Below are positions 1 through 11,519 of a stretch of 64,000 bases of DNA, in pieces. Under the pieces are notes generated by a model. It was not told where the DNA came from and did not search any database. It saw only the letters and a list, made by a program, of their open reading frames with translations. The stretch spans positions 1,736,001 through 1,800,000 of the forward strand of contig NZ_CADIJQ010000001.1 of assembly GCF_902859595.1 (NCBI RefSeq), in the 5' to 3' direction. The stretch comes from Achromobacter kerstersii. Its GTDB lineage: Bacteria > Pseudomonadota > Gammaproteobacteria > Burkholderiales > Burkholderiaceae_B. The first letter of the stretch is position 1. The number at the start of each line of letters is the position of its first letter. The position numbers and the translations under genes were made by a program.

Positions 1-467
1 GCCGGCACGGTGATCACCGCGCCCACCAGGTCGTCGCCCAGCACGTCTTCAGCGCGCTGGCGCAGCACCGCCAGAATCTGCGCGGACACCTCGACCGGGC
101 TCAGATCACCCTGCGCCGTGCGGATACGCACCATGCCGGGCGCATCCACGAATTCGTAGGGGGCACGCGTGGCGCGCGCCTCTTCCAACGAACGGCCCAT
201 GAATCGCTTCACGGACACAACGGTATTCAAGGGGTCTTCGGCTTGCTGAGCCAGAGGCTCGCGGCCCGTGGTGACTTTCCCGCCGGGGAAATAACGCACC
301 GCCGACGGCAGCAAGGCATAGCCCTGCGCGTCAGGCAACACTTCGGCCACGCTGCTGCGCACCGCCGCGACGAGAGAATTGGTAGTGCCCAGATCGATCC
401 CGACCGCCAGCTTGCGCTGGTGCGGCGCGGGCGATTCACCGGGCTCGGATATCTGCAATAAGGCCAT
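1..467 (-). CDS. hscA: Fe-S cluster assembly chaperone HscA (Hsp70 family), N-terminal part
   Basis: Cut by the left window edge: only about the first 155 residues are present. The protein opens [20 protein letters not shown] and then carries the Hsp70 phosphate-binding motif [12 protein letters not shown] at about residues 23-34. HscA is the specialised Hsp70 that, with HscB, binds the LPPVK loop of IscU and promotes transfer of the nascent [2Fe-2S] cluster to acceptor proteins in the cytosol. The ATG at 467 is the only sensible start before the motif. It lies 73 nt after hscB, last gene of the isc operon seen here; ferredoxin (fdx) would be expected beyond the edge. Confidence 0.93.
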   Translation of the reverse strand, partial: MALLQISEPGESPAPHQRKLAVGIDLGTTNSLVAAVRSSVAEVLPDAQGYALLPSAVRYFPGGKVTTGREPLAQQAEDPLNTVVSVKRFMGRSLEEARATRAPYEFVDAPGMVRIRTAQGDLSPVEVSAQILAVLRQRAEDVLGDDLVGAVITVP

Positions 468-540
468 GATTCTATTTTTCTGGTCAGTAGGCGGCGAAGT
501 CCTGGCGCCCGTCTCCGGGGCGCCCCAACGCAGCGTAGGG

Positions 541-1053
541 CTATCCAGCGGGCTGGGCGTGCGCCAGCTCTTCAGCCAGCTTTTCCACGAACATCCATTC
601 CCGCACCTTGAGCCCGGCAGTCGCGTAGTCGCGTTCGGTATCCAGCAGCCGGGTCAGCGTGGCGCGCATCGTAACGCGCGCCTCTTCCAACTCCGATTGC
701 AGGGCGGCCAACGCGGCAGCGTCGTCTCGCGCATCGTCCAGCATCTCGCGCCAGGTCATTTGCTGCATCAGGAAAGCGGTGTCCATGGACGTGTTGCTTT
801 CGGTCTGCAAATCAACGCCTGCCTGCTCGCACAGGTAACGCGCCCGCAACAACGGGTCGCGCAGCACACGGTAAGCCTCGTTCGCACGCGCCGCCCATTG
901 CATGGCGACGCGGCGTTCCGCGGGGCTGGCCGTGGCAAAACGGTCGGGATGCACTTGCGCGGCGACAGCGCGCCACGACGATTCCAACGCTTGCGCGTCC
1001 AGGTCGAAGCGTGCCGGTAAGCCGAACAGGCTGAAGTGGTCGTCTCCAGCCAA
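541..1053 (-). CDS. hscB: Fe-S cluster assembly co-chaperone HscB (J-domain protein)
   Basis: 170 residues, the usual size of HscB. The N-terminal J domain carries the HPD tripeptide at residues 35-37, which stimulates the ATPase of HscA. The C-terminal helical part (about 85-165, ending in a Leu/Glu-rich stretch) is the IscU-binding domain. HscB delivers IscU to HscA during cluster transfer. The gene sits between iscA (3 nt upstream) and hscA (73 nt downstream) on the same strand, so it is co-transcribed with the isc genes. Start ATG at 1053 matches the family N-terminus (short run before the J domain). Confidence 0.95.
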   Translation of the reverse strand: MAGDDHFSLFGLPARFDLDAQALESSWRAVAAQVHPDRFATASPAERRVAMQWAARANEAYRVLRDPLLRARYLCEQAGVDLQTESNTSMDTAFLMQQMTWREMLDDARDDAAALAALQSELEEARVTMRATLTRLLDTERDYATAGLKVREWMFVEKLAEELAHAQPAG

Positions 1054-1056
1054 GAC

Positions 1057-1380
1057 TTACACCGTGAACGACTCGCCGCAGCCGCAGGTCGCCTTCTCGT
1101 TGGGGTTGCGGAACTTGAAACCTTCGTTCAGGCCTTCGCGGGCGTAATCCAGCTCGGTGCCATCCAGGTAAGCCAGGCTCTTGGGGTCGATGAAGACCTT
1201 TACGCCAAAGCTCTCGAACACGGCGTCTTCCGGCGCCGAGTCGTCCACGTATTCCAACTTGTAGGCCATGCCGGAGCAGCCCGTCGTCCTAACGCCGAGC
1301 CGCAAGCCGATACCCTTTCCGCGCTTTTGCAAGTAGCGGCCGATATGGGTGGCAGCCTGTTGGGTCAGGGTAACGGACAT
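1057..1380 (-). CDS. iscA: Iron-sulfur carrier protein IscA
   Basis: 107 residues, same length as E. coli IscA, an A-type carrier that accepts iron or Fe-S clusters and passes them to apoproteins. The three cluster/iron ligands fall exactly where expected: Cys35 in RTTGCSG and Cys99 and Cys101 in the C-terminal CGCGESF. It follows iscU by 2 nt and precedes hscB by 3 nt, so translation of the three is probably coupled. No oddities. Confidence 0.97.
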   Translation of the reverse strand: MSVTLTQQAATHIGRYLQKRGKGIGLRLGVRTTGCSGMAYKLEYVDDSAPEDAVFESFGVKVFIDPKSLAYLDGTELDYAREGLNEGFKFRNPNEKATCGCGESFTV

Positions 1381-1382
1381 GA

Positions 1383-1787
1383 TCAGCCTGCCACCGCTTC
1401 GGCCGGAACCGAGTGCTTTTCTTTGTAGTTCTGCACCGCGGCCTTGATCGCGTCTTCGGCCAGGATGGAACAGTGAACCTTCACCGGCGGCAGAGCCAAC
1501 TCTTCAGCAATCTGCGTGTTGCGGATGTTCATGGCTTGGTCCAACGTCTTGCCCTTGACCCATTCGGTCACGAGCGAGCTGGACGCAATGGCCGAACCGC
1601 AACCATAGGTCTTGAAGCGCGCGTCTTCGATCACGCCAGCTTCGTTTACCTTGATCTGCAGCTTCATCACGTCGCCACAGGCGGGCGCGCCGACCATGCC
1701 GGTACCAACCGACTCGTCCGACTTGTCGAACGAACCGACGTTGCGCGGGTTTTCGTAGTGATCCAGGACTTTAGTGCTGTAAGACAT
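1383..1787 (-). CDS. iscU: Iron-sulfur cluster scaffold protein IscU
   Basis: 134 residues. Builds [2Fe-2S] clusters from sulfur delivered by IscS. The three cluster-ligand cysteines are present at the canonical positions: Cys37 (APACGD), Cys63 (YGCGSA) and Cys106 (VHCSIL), and the HscA recognition loop LPPVK is at residues 99-103. It starts 33 nt after iscS and is followed by iscA with a 2-nt gap. Identification is unambiguous; the paralogous SUF/NIF scaffolds lack the LPPVK loop. Confidence 0.97.
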   Translation of the reverse strand: MSYSTKVLDHYENPRNVGSFDKSDESVGTGMVGAPACGDVMKLQIKVNEAGVIEDARFKTYGCGSAIASSSLVTEWVKGKTLDQAMNIRNTQIAEELALPPVKVHCSILAEDAIKAAVQNYKEKHSVPAEAVAG

Positions 1788-1820
1788 ATTAGTTCTCCAC
1801 GTATTTCTTGGCGCGGGCGC

Positions 1821-3032
1821 TTAGTGCGCGGCCCACTGCACGGTGTTCAGGTCGATGCCTTCCTTGGCCATTTCCCACAGCGGCGACATATCGCGCAGCT
1901 TGCCAACACGGCTCTTGAGAAGTTCGATCGCGTAATCCACTTCCTTTTCGGTCGTGAAACGGCCCAGGGTGAAGCGGATCGAGCTGTGCGCCAGCTCGTC
2001 GTTGCGGCCCAGTGCGCGCAGCACATAGGAAGGTTCCAGGCTGGCCGAGGTGCAGGCCGAACCGCTGGAGACGGCCAGTTCCTTGATCGCCATGATCAGG
2101 GACTCGCCTTCGACATAGTTGAAGCTGACGTTCAGGTTATGCGGCACGCGCTGGTCCATGTCGCCATTCAGATAGACCTCTTCGATCTGCGACAGGCCAT
2201 TCCAAAGACGATCTCGCAACATGCGGATGCGTTCGTTCTCGGTGCCCATTTCTTCGCGGGCCAGACGGAAAGCTTCGCCCATGCCAACGATCTGATGGGT
2301 GGCCAGCGTGCCAGAACGGAAACCACGCTCATGGCCACCGCCGTGCATTTGCGCTTCGATGCGGATGCGCGGCTTGCGGCGCACGTACAACGCGCCGATA
2401 CCCTTGGGGCCGTAAGTCTTGTGCGCCGAGAACGACATCAGGTCGACCTTCAGCTTTTGCAGATCGATTTCCACCTTGCCAGTCGCCTGAGCGGCGTCCA
2501 CGTGGAAGATGATCCCTTTCTCGCGGCAGATCTCGCCCAGGGTCTCGATGTCCTGGACAACGCCGATCTCGTTGTTGACCATCATCACCGACACCAGCAC
2601 CGTGTCAGGGCGCAGCGCAGCCTTGAAGACGTCCAGATCAATCAGGCCATCATCTTTCACATTCAGATACGTGACCTCGAAGCCTTGGCGCTCGAGCTCG
2701 CGACAGGTGTCCAACACCGCCTTGTGCTCGGTCTTCACCGTGATGATGTGCTTGCCGCGCTCGGCGTAGAAATTCGCGGCGCCCTTGATGGCCAGGTTGT
2801 TGGATTCCGTTGCGCCAGAAGTCCAGACAATTTCACGCGGGTCAGCATTGACCAGCTTGGCGACTTCTTCGCGGGCGCGCTCAACGGCTTCTTCGGATTC
2901 CCAGCCAAACGAGTGGCTGCGCGATGCCGGATTGCCGAAATTCTCGTACAGCCAGGGCACCATCTTGTCCACGACGCGGGGGTCGACGGGTGTCGTGGCC
3001 GAATAGTCAAAATAAATCGGGCGGGTGGTCAT
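1821..3032 (-). CDS. iscS: Cysteine desulfurase IscS
   Basis: 403 residues, PLP-dependent enzyme that removes sulfur from L-cysteine (giving alanine and an enzyme-bound persulfide) for IscU, tRNA thiolation and other cofactors. The PLP lysine is Lys205 in [12 protein letters not shown] and the mobile persulfide cysteine is Cys327 in SSGSACTS, as in group I desulfurases. The N-terminus [17 protein letters not shown] is typical. It begins 21 nt after the stop of iscR and is second gene of the operon. Confidence 0.97.
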   Translation of the reverse strand: MTTRPIYFDYSATTPVDPRVVDKMVPWLYENFGNPASRSHSFGWESEEAVERAREEVAKLVNADPREIVWTSGATESNNLAIKGAANFYAERGKHIITVKTEHKAVLDTCRELERQGFEVTYLNVKDDGLIDLDVFKAALRPDTVLVSVMMVNNEIGVVQDIETLGEICREKGIIFHVDAAQATGKVEIDLQKLKVDLMSFSAHKTYGPKGIGALYVRRKPRIRIEAQMHGGGHERGFRSGTLATHQIVGMGEAFRLAREEMGTENERIRMLRDRLWNGLSQIEEVYLNGDMDQRVPHNLNVSFNYVEGESLIMAIKELAVSSGSACTSASLEPSYVLRALGRNDELAHSSIRFTLGRFTTEKEVDYAIELLKSRVGKLRDMSPLWEMAKEGIDLNTVQWAAH

Positions 3033-3053
3033 ATCTACAACTCCTGATACTGC

Positions 3054-3599
3054 TTATACGGTGGCATTGGCGGCAACGGTCGTGGTCGGGGCATTGGCGG
3101 CGGCGGCGTTCGCCCCACCCACCCGATTCACACGTACCGCGCAGGCCTGCGCTTGATTGCTGGCTTCCTGCAATTGGCGCACGCGCTGCTGATCAACGAG
3201 ATCTTGCAGGGACACCGAATCCAGGTAATCGACCATCTTGCGATTCAATGTGGCCCAGAGCTCGTGCGTCATGCACTTGCCCGGCTTGCCGTCATTGCCG
3301 CTCGTACAGTCCCGTTTGCCGCCACAGCTGGTGGCGTCCAAAGGTTCATCAACCGCAAAGATGATGTCGGCAACGGTAACGTTGCGCGCAAGACGCGCAA
3401 GCGAGTAACCGCCGCCCGGACCACGCACGCTATCCACGAGTTCGTGGCGACGCAGTTTTCCGAACAGCTGTTCCAGATAGGAAAGCGAAATATTCTGACG
3501 CTGGCTGATGGCCGCAAGAGTGACCGGGCCGCTATGCTGCCGCATAGCCAGATCGATCATGGCAGTCACGGCGAAACGCCCTTTGGTAGTTAGCCGCAT
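3054..3599 (-). CDS. iscR: Fe-S cluster-sensing transcriptional regulator IscR
   Basis: Rrf2-family winged-helix regulator, 181 residues from the ATG at 3599. That start gives the family N-terminus MRLTTKGRFAVTAMIDLA and has an AGGGAA ribosome site 7-8 nt upstream; a longer reading of 8 residues is possible but less likely. The [2Fe-2S] ligands are Cys92, Cys98 and probably Cys109; the loop between the last two is about 5 residues longer than in E. coli (104), a small lineage difference. The holo form represses isc through type 1 sites, seen just upstream at 3649-3673 and 3679-3703. First gene of the isc operon. Confidence 0.95.
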   Translation of the reverse strand: MRLTTKGRFAVTAMIDLAMRQHSGPVTLAAISQRQNISLSYLEQLFGKLRRHELVDSVRGPGGGYSLARLARNVTVADIIFAVDEPLDATSCGGKRDCTSGNDGKPGKCMTHELWATLNRKMVDYLDSVSLQDLVDQQRVRQLQEASNQAQACAVRVNRVGGANAAAANAPTTTVAANATV

Positions 3600-3648
3600 G
3601 GTGGGTTCCCTGTGATTCGGCAATGGCCGCCAGCGAATCCAGCGGTCA

Positions 3649-3673
3649 ATACCCGAGTAATTGGGTCAAGTAT
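3649..3673 (-). promoter_or_regulatory. IscR type 1 binding site overlapping the isc promoter
   Basis: Read on the minus strand this 25-bp dyad begins ATACTTGAC and ends CTCGGGTAT. It agrees with the published E. coli type 1 consensus at 22 of 25 positions by my hand alignment. The -10-like hexamer TATACT (3669-3674) lies inside it, about 70 nt before the iscR start codon, so holo-IscR bound here would block RNA polymerase. Known for E. coli; inferred here. Confidence 0.75.
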
Positions 3674-3678
3674 AGCCT

Positions 3679-3703
3679 ATTCCCGACTAATTTGGTATGG
3701 CTC
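3679..3703 (-). promoter_or_regulatory. Second, weaker IscR-like site
   Basis: On the plus strand one half (ATTCCCGACTAATTT) fits the type 1 consensus well, the other half poorly; about 18 of 25 positions fit. It is 5 bp from the stronger site, resembling the multiple IscR sites ahead of iscR in E. coli. Supported by position more than by score. Confidence 0.45.
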
Positions 3704-3710
3704 CCGGCTA

Positions 3711-3740
3711 GAAAAAACCGCGCAGTTGCGCGGTTTTTTC
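3711..3740 (-). terminator. Intrinsic terminator after the tyrosine phosphatase gene
   Basis: Perfect 14-bp inverted repeat (GAAAAAACCGCGCA, 2-nt loop) with T runs on both strands, so it can work bidirectionally. It lies 53 nt beyond the phosphatase stop codon and just upstream of the isc promoter, insulating the two units. Confidence 0.88.
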
Positions 3741-3792
3741 ACTGCCCCAGTACGCCGAGAGCCGCACTACAGGCGGCTCTACGGAAAAGCGA

Positions 3793-4284
3793 TCAAGCTG
3801 CTTGGTACTGAGTAGCGCGCTTACGGACCAGTTCAAGAACACCCTGACAGGCGTCCTCCAGGTAGTCGAGCACCTTGCCGAAACCATCGGCGCCGCCGTA
3901 GTACGGATCAGGCACGGTGGCCTCCTCGAACTCGTTGGCGAAGCGCATCAGCAGCATCAATTTGTGCTGATAGGTTTTGGGGCACTGCTGCTGCATGGCG
4001 GACAGATTGTCCCAGTCCATGGCGAGGATAAGATCAAAATCGCGGAAATCTTCCGCGGTGACCTGACGCGCCTCACAGTGCGTGATCTCGTAGCCGCGCT
4101 TACGCGCCGCAGCCTGCGCCCGGGCATCAGGCGCCTCGCCGATGTGAAACGCGTGCGTGCCCGCAGAGTCGATGCGAACGACGTCGCCCAAACCCGCGTC
4201 GTTCACCAAATGGCGAAACACGCCCTCTGCGCTCGGCGAGCGACAGATATTGCCCATGCAAACGAAAAGTACCTTGGTCATCAT
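3793..4284 (-). CDS. Low-molecular-weight protein tyrosine phosphatase
   Basis: 163 residues from the ATG at 4284 (a second ATG follows directly at 4281). The P-loop C-x5-R-S is at Cys9-Arg15 (CMGNICRS), near the N-terminus as in all LMW-PTPs, and the general acid lies in the DPYYGG motif at Asp127. A longer reading from a TTG at 4320 has no ribosome site and would push the P-loop away from the terminus, so I reject it. Cytosolic enzyme that dephosphorylates phosphotyrosine; in proteobacteria some members pair with tyrosine kinases for exopolysaccharide control, but no kinase or capsule gene is nearby. Stands alone between two terminator-like hairpins. Confidence 0.92.
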   Translation of the reverse strand: MMTKVLFVCMGNICRSPSAEGVFRHLVNDAGLGDVVRIDSAGTHAFHIGEAPDARAQAAARKRGYEITHCEARQVTAEDFRDFDLILAMDWDNLSAMQQQCPKTYQHKLMLLMRFANEFEEATVPDPYYGGADGFGKVLDYLEDACQGVLELVRKRATQYQAA

Positions 4285-4378
4285 GGGAGTAAGTGTGCGG
4301 GAAAACCCGAGATAAGGCAAGCTTTTTTTGCAAATCCCCGATTGGATCAGAGCAAATACATCAGCTTAATTTACCTTT

Positions 4379-4400
4379 AAAAATCAGTATCTTACTGATT
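4379..4400 (-). terminator. AT-rich hairpin downstream of uvrB
   Basis: Inverted repeat AATCAGTA-3 nt-TACTGATT, followed on the minus strand by five T. It sits 134 nt past the uvrB stop in an AT-rich stretch (4320-4460) that contrasts with its surroundings. It could terminate uvrB or be an operator for the phosphatase gene. The rest of 4285-4533 shows no gene. Confidence 0.4.
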
Positions 4401-4533
4401 TATTAACACCCAAACTCTTAGCTTGATATCCCATAAATTACAAGGTTTATGAAAGCCTGATTGCAGTGCAGTAGTTTTTACAACAGTTCAGCTAGCTGTC
4501 AGCAATCAGACACATTCAGAAACGCCAATTCCC

Positions 4534-6666
4534 TCACACGGCGCCATCCAAAAGCACCCTCTGCTTCAATGCAGTCAGGGCGTCGCGGGCGGCGGCGGCC
4601 TGCTCGAACTCCAGATTCCGCGCGTGATCCATCATCAACTTTTCCAAACGCTTGAGCTCTCGCGCCAAGGCTTTTTCGTCTTTGAGGAACTCGGCGGGAA
4701 CCGCCGCTTCCAGGGCGTCGTGCTGCACCGGCGCAACAATACCGTCGATCAGCTCGCGCACCGCCTTCTGCACGCCACGCGCCGTGATGCCGTTATCAAT
4801 GTTGAATTGCAGCTGCTTGGCGCGGCGGCGGCTGGTTTCCTCCATGGCTCGCTGCATGGAATCCGTGATGCGGTCCGCATACAGGATCGCGTGCCCGTTC
4901 AAATTGCGGGCCGCTCGGCCAATGGTCTGAATCAGGCTGCGCTCCGAACGCAGGAAACCTTCCTTGTCCGCATCCAGGATCGCCACCAGCGACACCTCGG
5001 GGATATCCAGGCCTTCGCGCAGCAGGTTGATCCCCACCAGCACGTCGAAAGTCCCCAGTCGCAGGTCGCGCAGAATTTCCACGCGCTCGACGGTATCGAT
5101 GTCCGAGTGCAGGTACCGGACCTTCACGCCATGCTCGCTGAGGAAGTCCGTCAGATCTTCCGCCATGCGCTTGGTCAGCGTTGTGACCAGCACCCGCTCG
5201 CCCAGCGACACACGGGCCTTGATCTGGCCCAGCAAGTCATCAACTTGCGTGCGGGCAGGCAGCACCTCAACCAGCGGATCAACGAGACCCGTGGGCCGCA
5301 CGACCTGCTCGACCACGTTATCTGTATGTTCTTTCTCGTAGGCGGCCGGGGTCGCCGACACGAACACGCACTGACGCATGCGGGCTTCGAACTCTTCAAG
5401 CTTGAGCGGCCGGTTATCCAAGGCGGATGGCAGACGGAATCCGTACTGAACCAGCGTTTCCTTGCGCGATCGGTCACCGCGGTACATGCCGCTCAGTTGG
5501 CCGATCGTGACGTGGCTTTCGTCGATGAACATCAGCGCATCGGACGGCAGGTAGTCGATCAACGTGGGCGGAGGCTCGCCCGCCGCCGCGCCCGACAAAT
5601 GCCGCGAGTAGTTCTCGATGCCCTTGCAGAAGCCTAGCTCTTGAAGCATTTCCAGGTCGAAACGGGTGCGCTGTTCCAGGCGTTGCGCTTCAACAAGATG
5701 CCCGTCATCGACGAAGCGCTTCACGCGATCACGCAGCTCTTCCTTGATGGTTTCGATGGCGCGCAGGACCGTATCGCGCGGCGTCACGTAATGCGAGCCC
5801 GGGTAAACCGTAAAGCGCGGCAGCTTTTGGCGAATGCGGCCCGTCAGCGGGTCGAAAAGCTCCAGGCTTTCGATCTCGTCATCAAACAGCGTCAGACGCA
5901 GCGCCAATTCGGCGCTTTCCGCCGGGAAAATGTCGATGGTTTCGCCACGAACCCGGAACACGCCGCGCGTGAACTCGGCGTCGTTGCGCGTGTATTGCAT
6001 GGCCACCAGGCGCGCCAGAATCTCGCGGCGGGAAATCTGATCGCCGCTACGCAGGATCAGCACCATCGCGTGGTAATCGCCCGGGTTACCAATACCGTAG
6101 ATGCAGGAGACCGTACCCACGATGATCGTGTCGCGGCGCTCCAGCAGGCTCTTCGTGGCCGACAGCCGCATCTGCTCGATATGCTCATTGATGGACGAGT
6201 CCTTTTCAATAAACAGATCGCGCGTCGGCACGTAGGCCTCGGGCTGGTAATAGTCGTAATACGACACAAAATACTCAACCGCGTTCTTCGGAAAGAACTC
6301 ACGCATTTCTGCATAAAGCTGCGCGGCCAGCGTCTTATTAGGGGCCAGCACCAACGCGGGTCGCCCCATGCGGGCGATTACATTGGCCATGGTGTAGGTT
6401 TTGCCCGACCCCGTCACGCCCAAAAGCGTCTGGAACATGAGGCCATCTTCGACCCCTTGGGTCAGGCCTTCGATGGCTGCAGGCTGGTCACCTGCCGGCG
6501 GATAGGGTTGGTAAAGCTGAAACGGGCTATCCGGAAACTCGACAAATCCAGGTTTCACTTCCCCGCCTGGCATGGCCGCAGCCGATGCCGGCGCCGCCGT
6601 CAGATCCGCAGCGAGATCATCGGTCAGATCTCCCGCGCTGCTCGGGTCTATTGGGCTCTTGGGCAT
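4534..6666 (-). CDS. uvrB: UvrABC excision nuclease subunit B
   Basis: 710 residues from the ATG at 6666; a GTG at 6723 would add 19 unconserved residues. UvrB is the damage-verifying helicase-like subunit of nucleotide excision repair. Walker A GVTGSGKT is at 83-90, followed by the beta-hairpin region ([10 protein letters not shown]) that clamps the DNA strand, helicase motif VI (QTIGRAARN) and a C-terminal UVR coiled-coil domain for UvrC. About 45 residues (Ala/Asp/Pro-rich) precede the normal UvrB start [14 protein letters not shown], an N-terminal extension of unknown role. Divergent from the aminotransferase gene, 76 bp apart; I see no LexA box in that gap. Confidence 0.97.
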   Translation of the reverse strand: MPKSPIDPSSAGDLTDDLAADLTAAPASAAAMPGGEVKPGFVEFPDSPFQLYQPYPPAGDQPAAIEGLTQGVEDGLMFQTLLGVTGSGKTYTMANVIARMGRPALVLAPNKTLAAQLYAEMREFFPKNAVEYFVSYYDYYQPEAYVPTRDLFIEKDSSINEHIEQMRLSATKSLLERRDTIIVGTVSCIYGIGNPGDYHAMVLILRSGDQISRREILARLVAMQYTRNDAEFTRGVFRVRGETIDIFPAESAELALRLTLFDDEIESLELFDPLTGRIRQKLPRFTVYPGSHYVTPRDTVLRAIETIKEELRDRVKRFVDDGHLVEAQRLEQRTRFDLEMLQELGFCKGIENYSRHLSGAAAGEPPPTLIDYLPSDALMFIDESHVTIGQLSGMYRGDRSRKETLVQYGFRLPSALDNRPLKLEEFEARMRQCVFVSATPAAYEKEHTDNVVEQVVRPTGLVDPLVEVLPARTQVDDLLGQIKARVSLGERVLVTTLTKRMAEDLTDFLSEHGVKVRYLHSDIDTVERVEILRDLRLGTFDVLVGINLLREGLDIPEVSLVAILDADKEGFLRSERSLIQTIGRAARNLNGHAILYADRITDSMQRAMEETSRRRAKQLQFNIDNGITARGVQKAVRELIDGIVAPVQHDALEAAVPAEFLKDEKALARELKRLEKLMMDHARNLEFEQAAAARDALTALKQRVLLDGAV

Positions 6667-6742
6667 GCTAGACTGTTCCAGGGTAAACCCCCCATTATCC
6701 ACAGCACATCGTACTGCGTCCACCCATCCTCATCAGAGTCCC

Positions 6743-7942
6743 ATGAGCAACCTTTTCGATTCCGTCGAACTCGCGCCGCGCGACCCCATTCTTGGTCTGA
6801 ACGAACAATACAACGCGGATACGCGTCCCGGAAAAGTCAATCTGGGCGTGGGCGTGTACTACGACGATCAGGGTCGTATCCCCTTGCTGGCCGCCGTTCG
6901 CAAAGCTGAAACCGCCCGCATTGAAGCAGCTGCCGCCCGCGGCTACCTGCCGATCGAAGGCATTGCCGGATACAACCAGGGTGCGCAAGCGCTGCTGCTG
7001 GGCAAGGACTCCGCGCTTGCCGCTGCCGGCCGCGTGCTGACCACCCAAGCGCTGGGCGGTACCGGCGCACTGAAGATCGGCGCCGACTTCCTGCATCACC
7101 TGCTGCCGGGCTCCAAGGTCCTGATCAGCAACCCCAGCTGGGAAAACCACCGCGCGCTGTTCGAACGCGCCGGGTTTGAAGTGGGCACGTACTCGTACTA
7201 CGACGCCACCACCCGCGGCCTGAACTTCGACGCCATGCTGGCCGACCTGAAGGCCGCCCCGGCCAAGACTGTCGTCGTGCTGCACGCTTGCTGCCACAAC
7301 CCGACCGGCGTGGACCCCACCGCCGATCAGTGGAAGCAGATCGCCGCCGTGGTCAAGGAAAACAACCTGGTCCCGTTCCTCGACATCGCCTACCAAGGCT
7401 TTGGCGAAGGCCTGAAGGAAGACGCTGCAGTCGTGCGCCTGTTCGCCGACCTGGACATGACCATGTTCATCAGCTCGTCGTTCTCGAAGTCGTTCTCGCT
7501 GTACGGCGAGCGCGTTGGCGCCCTGACGGTTGTGGCTGGCAGCAAGGACGAAGCCGTCCGCGTGCTGAGCCAACTGAAGCGTGTCATTCGCACCAACTAC
7601 TCGAACCCGCCCACCCACGGCGGCACGGTGGTGTCCACGGTCCTGAACTCGCCCGAACTGTTTGCGATGTGGGAAGAAGAACTGGCCGGCATGCGTGACC
7701 GCATCCGCCTGATGCGCAAGCAACTGGTCGAAAAGATCAAGGAACATGGCGGCAAGCAGGACTTCAGCTTCGTGCTGGAACAACGCGGCATGTTCTCGTA
7801 CTCGGGCCTGACCTCGGCCCAAGTTGATCGCCTGCGCGAAGAGCACGGCGTCTATGCTGTGTCCAGCGGCCGCATCTGCGTTGCCGCCCTGAACAGCGGC
7901 AACATCGACAAGGTCGCGGCAGGCATCGCAGCCGTCCTGTAA
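6743..7942 (+). CDS. Aromatic/aspartate aminotransferase (class I, TyrB/AspC type)
   Basis: 399 residues. PLP-dependent transfer of amino groups between aspartate or aromatic amino acids and 2-oxoglutarate. The signature ACCHNPTG is at about 182-189 and the PLP lysine is Lys249 in SSSFSKSF, with the phosphate-binding arginine nearby in YGERVG. Length and motifs fit the Ia subgroup, which holds both AspC and TyrB; sequence alone does not separate them. The ATG at 6743 gives the family start [16 protein letters not shown]. Followed by a strong terminator, so monocistronic. Confidence 0.93.
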   Translation: MSNLFDSVELAPRDPILGLNEQYNADTRPGKVNLGVGVYYDDQGRIPLLAAVRKAETARIEAAAARGYLPIEGIAGYNQGAQALLLGKDSALAAAGRVLTTQALGGTGALKIGADFLHHLLPGSKVLISNPSWENHRALFERAGFEVGTYSYYDATTRGLNFDAMLADLKAAPAKTVVVLHACCHNPTGVDPTADQWKQIAAVVKENNLVPFLDIAYQGFGEGLKEDAAVVRLFADLDMTMFISSSFSKSFSLYGERVGALTVVAGSKDEAVRVLSQLKRVIRTNYSNPPTHGGTVVSTVLNSPELFAMWEEELAGMRDRIRLMRKQLVEKIKEHGGKQDFSFVLEQRGMFSYSGLTSAQVDRLREEHGVYAVSSGRICVAALNSGNIDKVAAGIAAVL

Positions 7943-7982
7943 GCGTCGAATCGGAGCGGGCCGGACGGCCTGCGCCCCAAAG

Positions 7983-8010
7983 AACGGAGCCCTTCGGGCT
8001 CCGTTTTGTT
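7983..8010 (+). terminator. Terminator of the aminotransferase gene
   Basis: Ten-bp perfect stem (AACGGAGCCC, 3-nt loop) followed by TTTTGTTT, 40 nt past the stop codon. Confidence 0.92.
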
Positions 8011-8061
8011 TCGGACGCCGCCCGCGGCTTGCATTTTTGCGCTGCGTCCCCCAGAATGGCG

Positions 8062-8077
8062 CTGTATATATGTACAG
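8062..8077 (+). promoter_or_regulatory. LexA (SOS) box of lexA
   Basis: CTGTATATATGTACAG is a near-perfect match to the gammaproteobacterial/betaproteobacterial SOS consensus CTGT-N8-ACAG with an AT core. It lies 23 nt before the lexA start codon and implies autorepression. Confidence 0.93.
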
Positions 8078-8100
8078 TCCGCTCGCACCGGATCATCGCC

Positions 8101-8751
8101 ATGGCCAGCAAACTTACAGATCGCCAGCAACAAATTCTGGACCTCATCCGGCAAACCGTTACGCGCACCGGCTTCCCGCCGACGCGTGCCGAAATTGCCC
8201 AGGCTTTGGGCTTTCGCTCACCTAACGCAGCGGAAGATCACCTCAAAGCGCTGGCCCGCAAGGGCGCCATTGAGCTTACCGCCGGCGCATCGCGCGGCAT
8301 CCGCTTGAAGGACAGCGCCGCTGCGTCCTCGCAGACTTCCCTGCCCCTTCCCTCACTGGCACAGCTGTTGCTGCCTCTGGTGGGCCGTGTGGCCGCTGGC
8401 AGCCCCATTCTTGCGGCCGAGCACGTGGAACGCGAAGTGGGCGTCGACCCACACCTGTTTGCTCAAGCGCCCGATTACCTGCTGAAGGTTCGCGGCATGA
8501 GCATGCGCGACGCGGGTATTCTTGAAGGCGACTTGCTCGCTGTGAAGAAAGCGTCCGAAGCCCGCAATGGCCAAATCGTCGTCGCTCGTCTGGGTGACGA
8601 CGTCACAGTCAAACGGCTGCAACGCACAAACGGCCATATCGAGCTGTTGCCCGAAAATCCTGACTTCCAAACCATCATTGTTGAAGCCGATCAGGAATTC
8701 GCGCTGGAAGGCATCGCGGTCGGCTTGATCCGAACTCACGCTCTGCACTGA
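8101..8751 (+). CDS. lexA: SOS-response repressor LexA
   Basis: 216 residues starting [11 protein letters not shown] at 8101. The N-terminal winged helix (1-70) binds SOS boxes; the C-terminal S24 domain self-cleaves when RecA filaments form. Cleavage site Ala99-Gly100 (GRVAAG), nucleophile Ser134 (GMSMRD) and Lys171 (VTVKRL) are all present, so the protein should be inducible. The SOS box at 8062-8077 shows autoregulation, and a second box is found in the prophage at 44551-44566. Followed by a hairpin terminator. Confidence 0.97.
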   Translation: MASKLTDRQQQILDLIRQTVTRTGFPPTRAEIAQALGFRSPNAAEDHLKALARKGAIELTAGASRGIRLKDSAAASSQTSLPLPSLAQLLLPLVGRVAAGSPILAAEHVEREVGVDPHLFAQAPDYLLKVRGMSMRDAGILEGDLLAVKKASEARNGQIVVARLGDDVTVKRLQRTNGHIELLPENPDFQTIIVEADQEFALEGIAVGLIRTHALH

Positions 8752-8796
8752 TCGCAGGAGTTTCGTGGGAGCCCTTCCCCGAAACGATCAGCCCAT

Positions 8797-8824
8797 AAAA
8801 AACCCCGCCGCAGCGGGGTTTTTA
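8797..8824. terminator. Bidirectional terminator between lexA and lon
   Basis: Stem AACCCCG/CGGGGTT flanked by A6 on one side and T6 on the other, placed between the convergent ends of lexA (8751) and lon (8863). Confidence 0.92.
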
Positions 8825-8862
8825 CTGGGCGCCTGCTTTCGAAGGCGCCCTGGGCTTCACGA

Positions 8863-11313
<2,451 letters not shown>

Positions 11314-11394
11314 AGGAGGTTCCTCTGTATGACTCGGCGTATCGGGGACAGGAGGCCCGGGTATACCCCGGGCTATCCACGTCAGTTACGTCTG

Positions 11395-11422
11395 TTATGG
11401 GAACAATAGCCGAAAATTCAAG
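11395..11422 (-). promoter_or_regulatory. Sigma32-type heat-shock promoter of lon
   Basis: On the minus strand: CTTGAA (11417-11422), 15-bp spacer, then CCCATAA (11395-11401), close to the heat-shock consensus CTTGAAA / CCCCATnT with allowed spacing. It lies 82 nt before the lon start codon and after the clpX terminator. Confidence 0.7.
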
Positions 11423-11482
11423 ATCTCGGCTGCCAGATATCCGAAAGGGGAAAAAAAATGCCCGGGAGGGCGGCCGAAAGGC

Positions 11483-11506
11483 AAAAAAACCCGTTACAGG
11501 AACGGG
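11483..11506 (-). terminator. Terminator of the tig-clpP-clpX unit
   Basis: Stem CCCGTT/AACGGG with 5-nt loop followed on the minus strand by seven T, 14 nt beyond the clpX stop. It separates clpX from lon. Confidence 0.85.
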
Positions 11507-11519
11507 CTCTTTTGAAATA

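Noticed and set aside
1413-3047. 544-codon open frame on the plus strand opposite iscS/iscU
   Set aside because: Antisense to well-identified isc genes; long frames opposite high-GC genes are expected, and the translation has no recognisable domain.
3793-4320. Longer tyrosine phosphatase start at a TTG (4320)
   Set aside because: No ribosome site, and it would move the P-loop away from the N-terminus where the family keeps it.
6667-6742. Possible LexA box between uvrB and the aminotransferase gene
   Set aside because: CTGT and ACAG words occur but not at the right spacing; SOS control of uvrB is not supported here.
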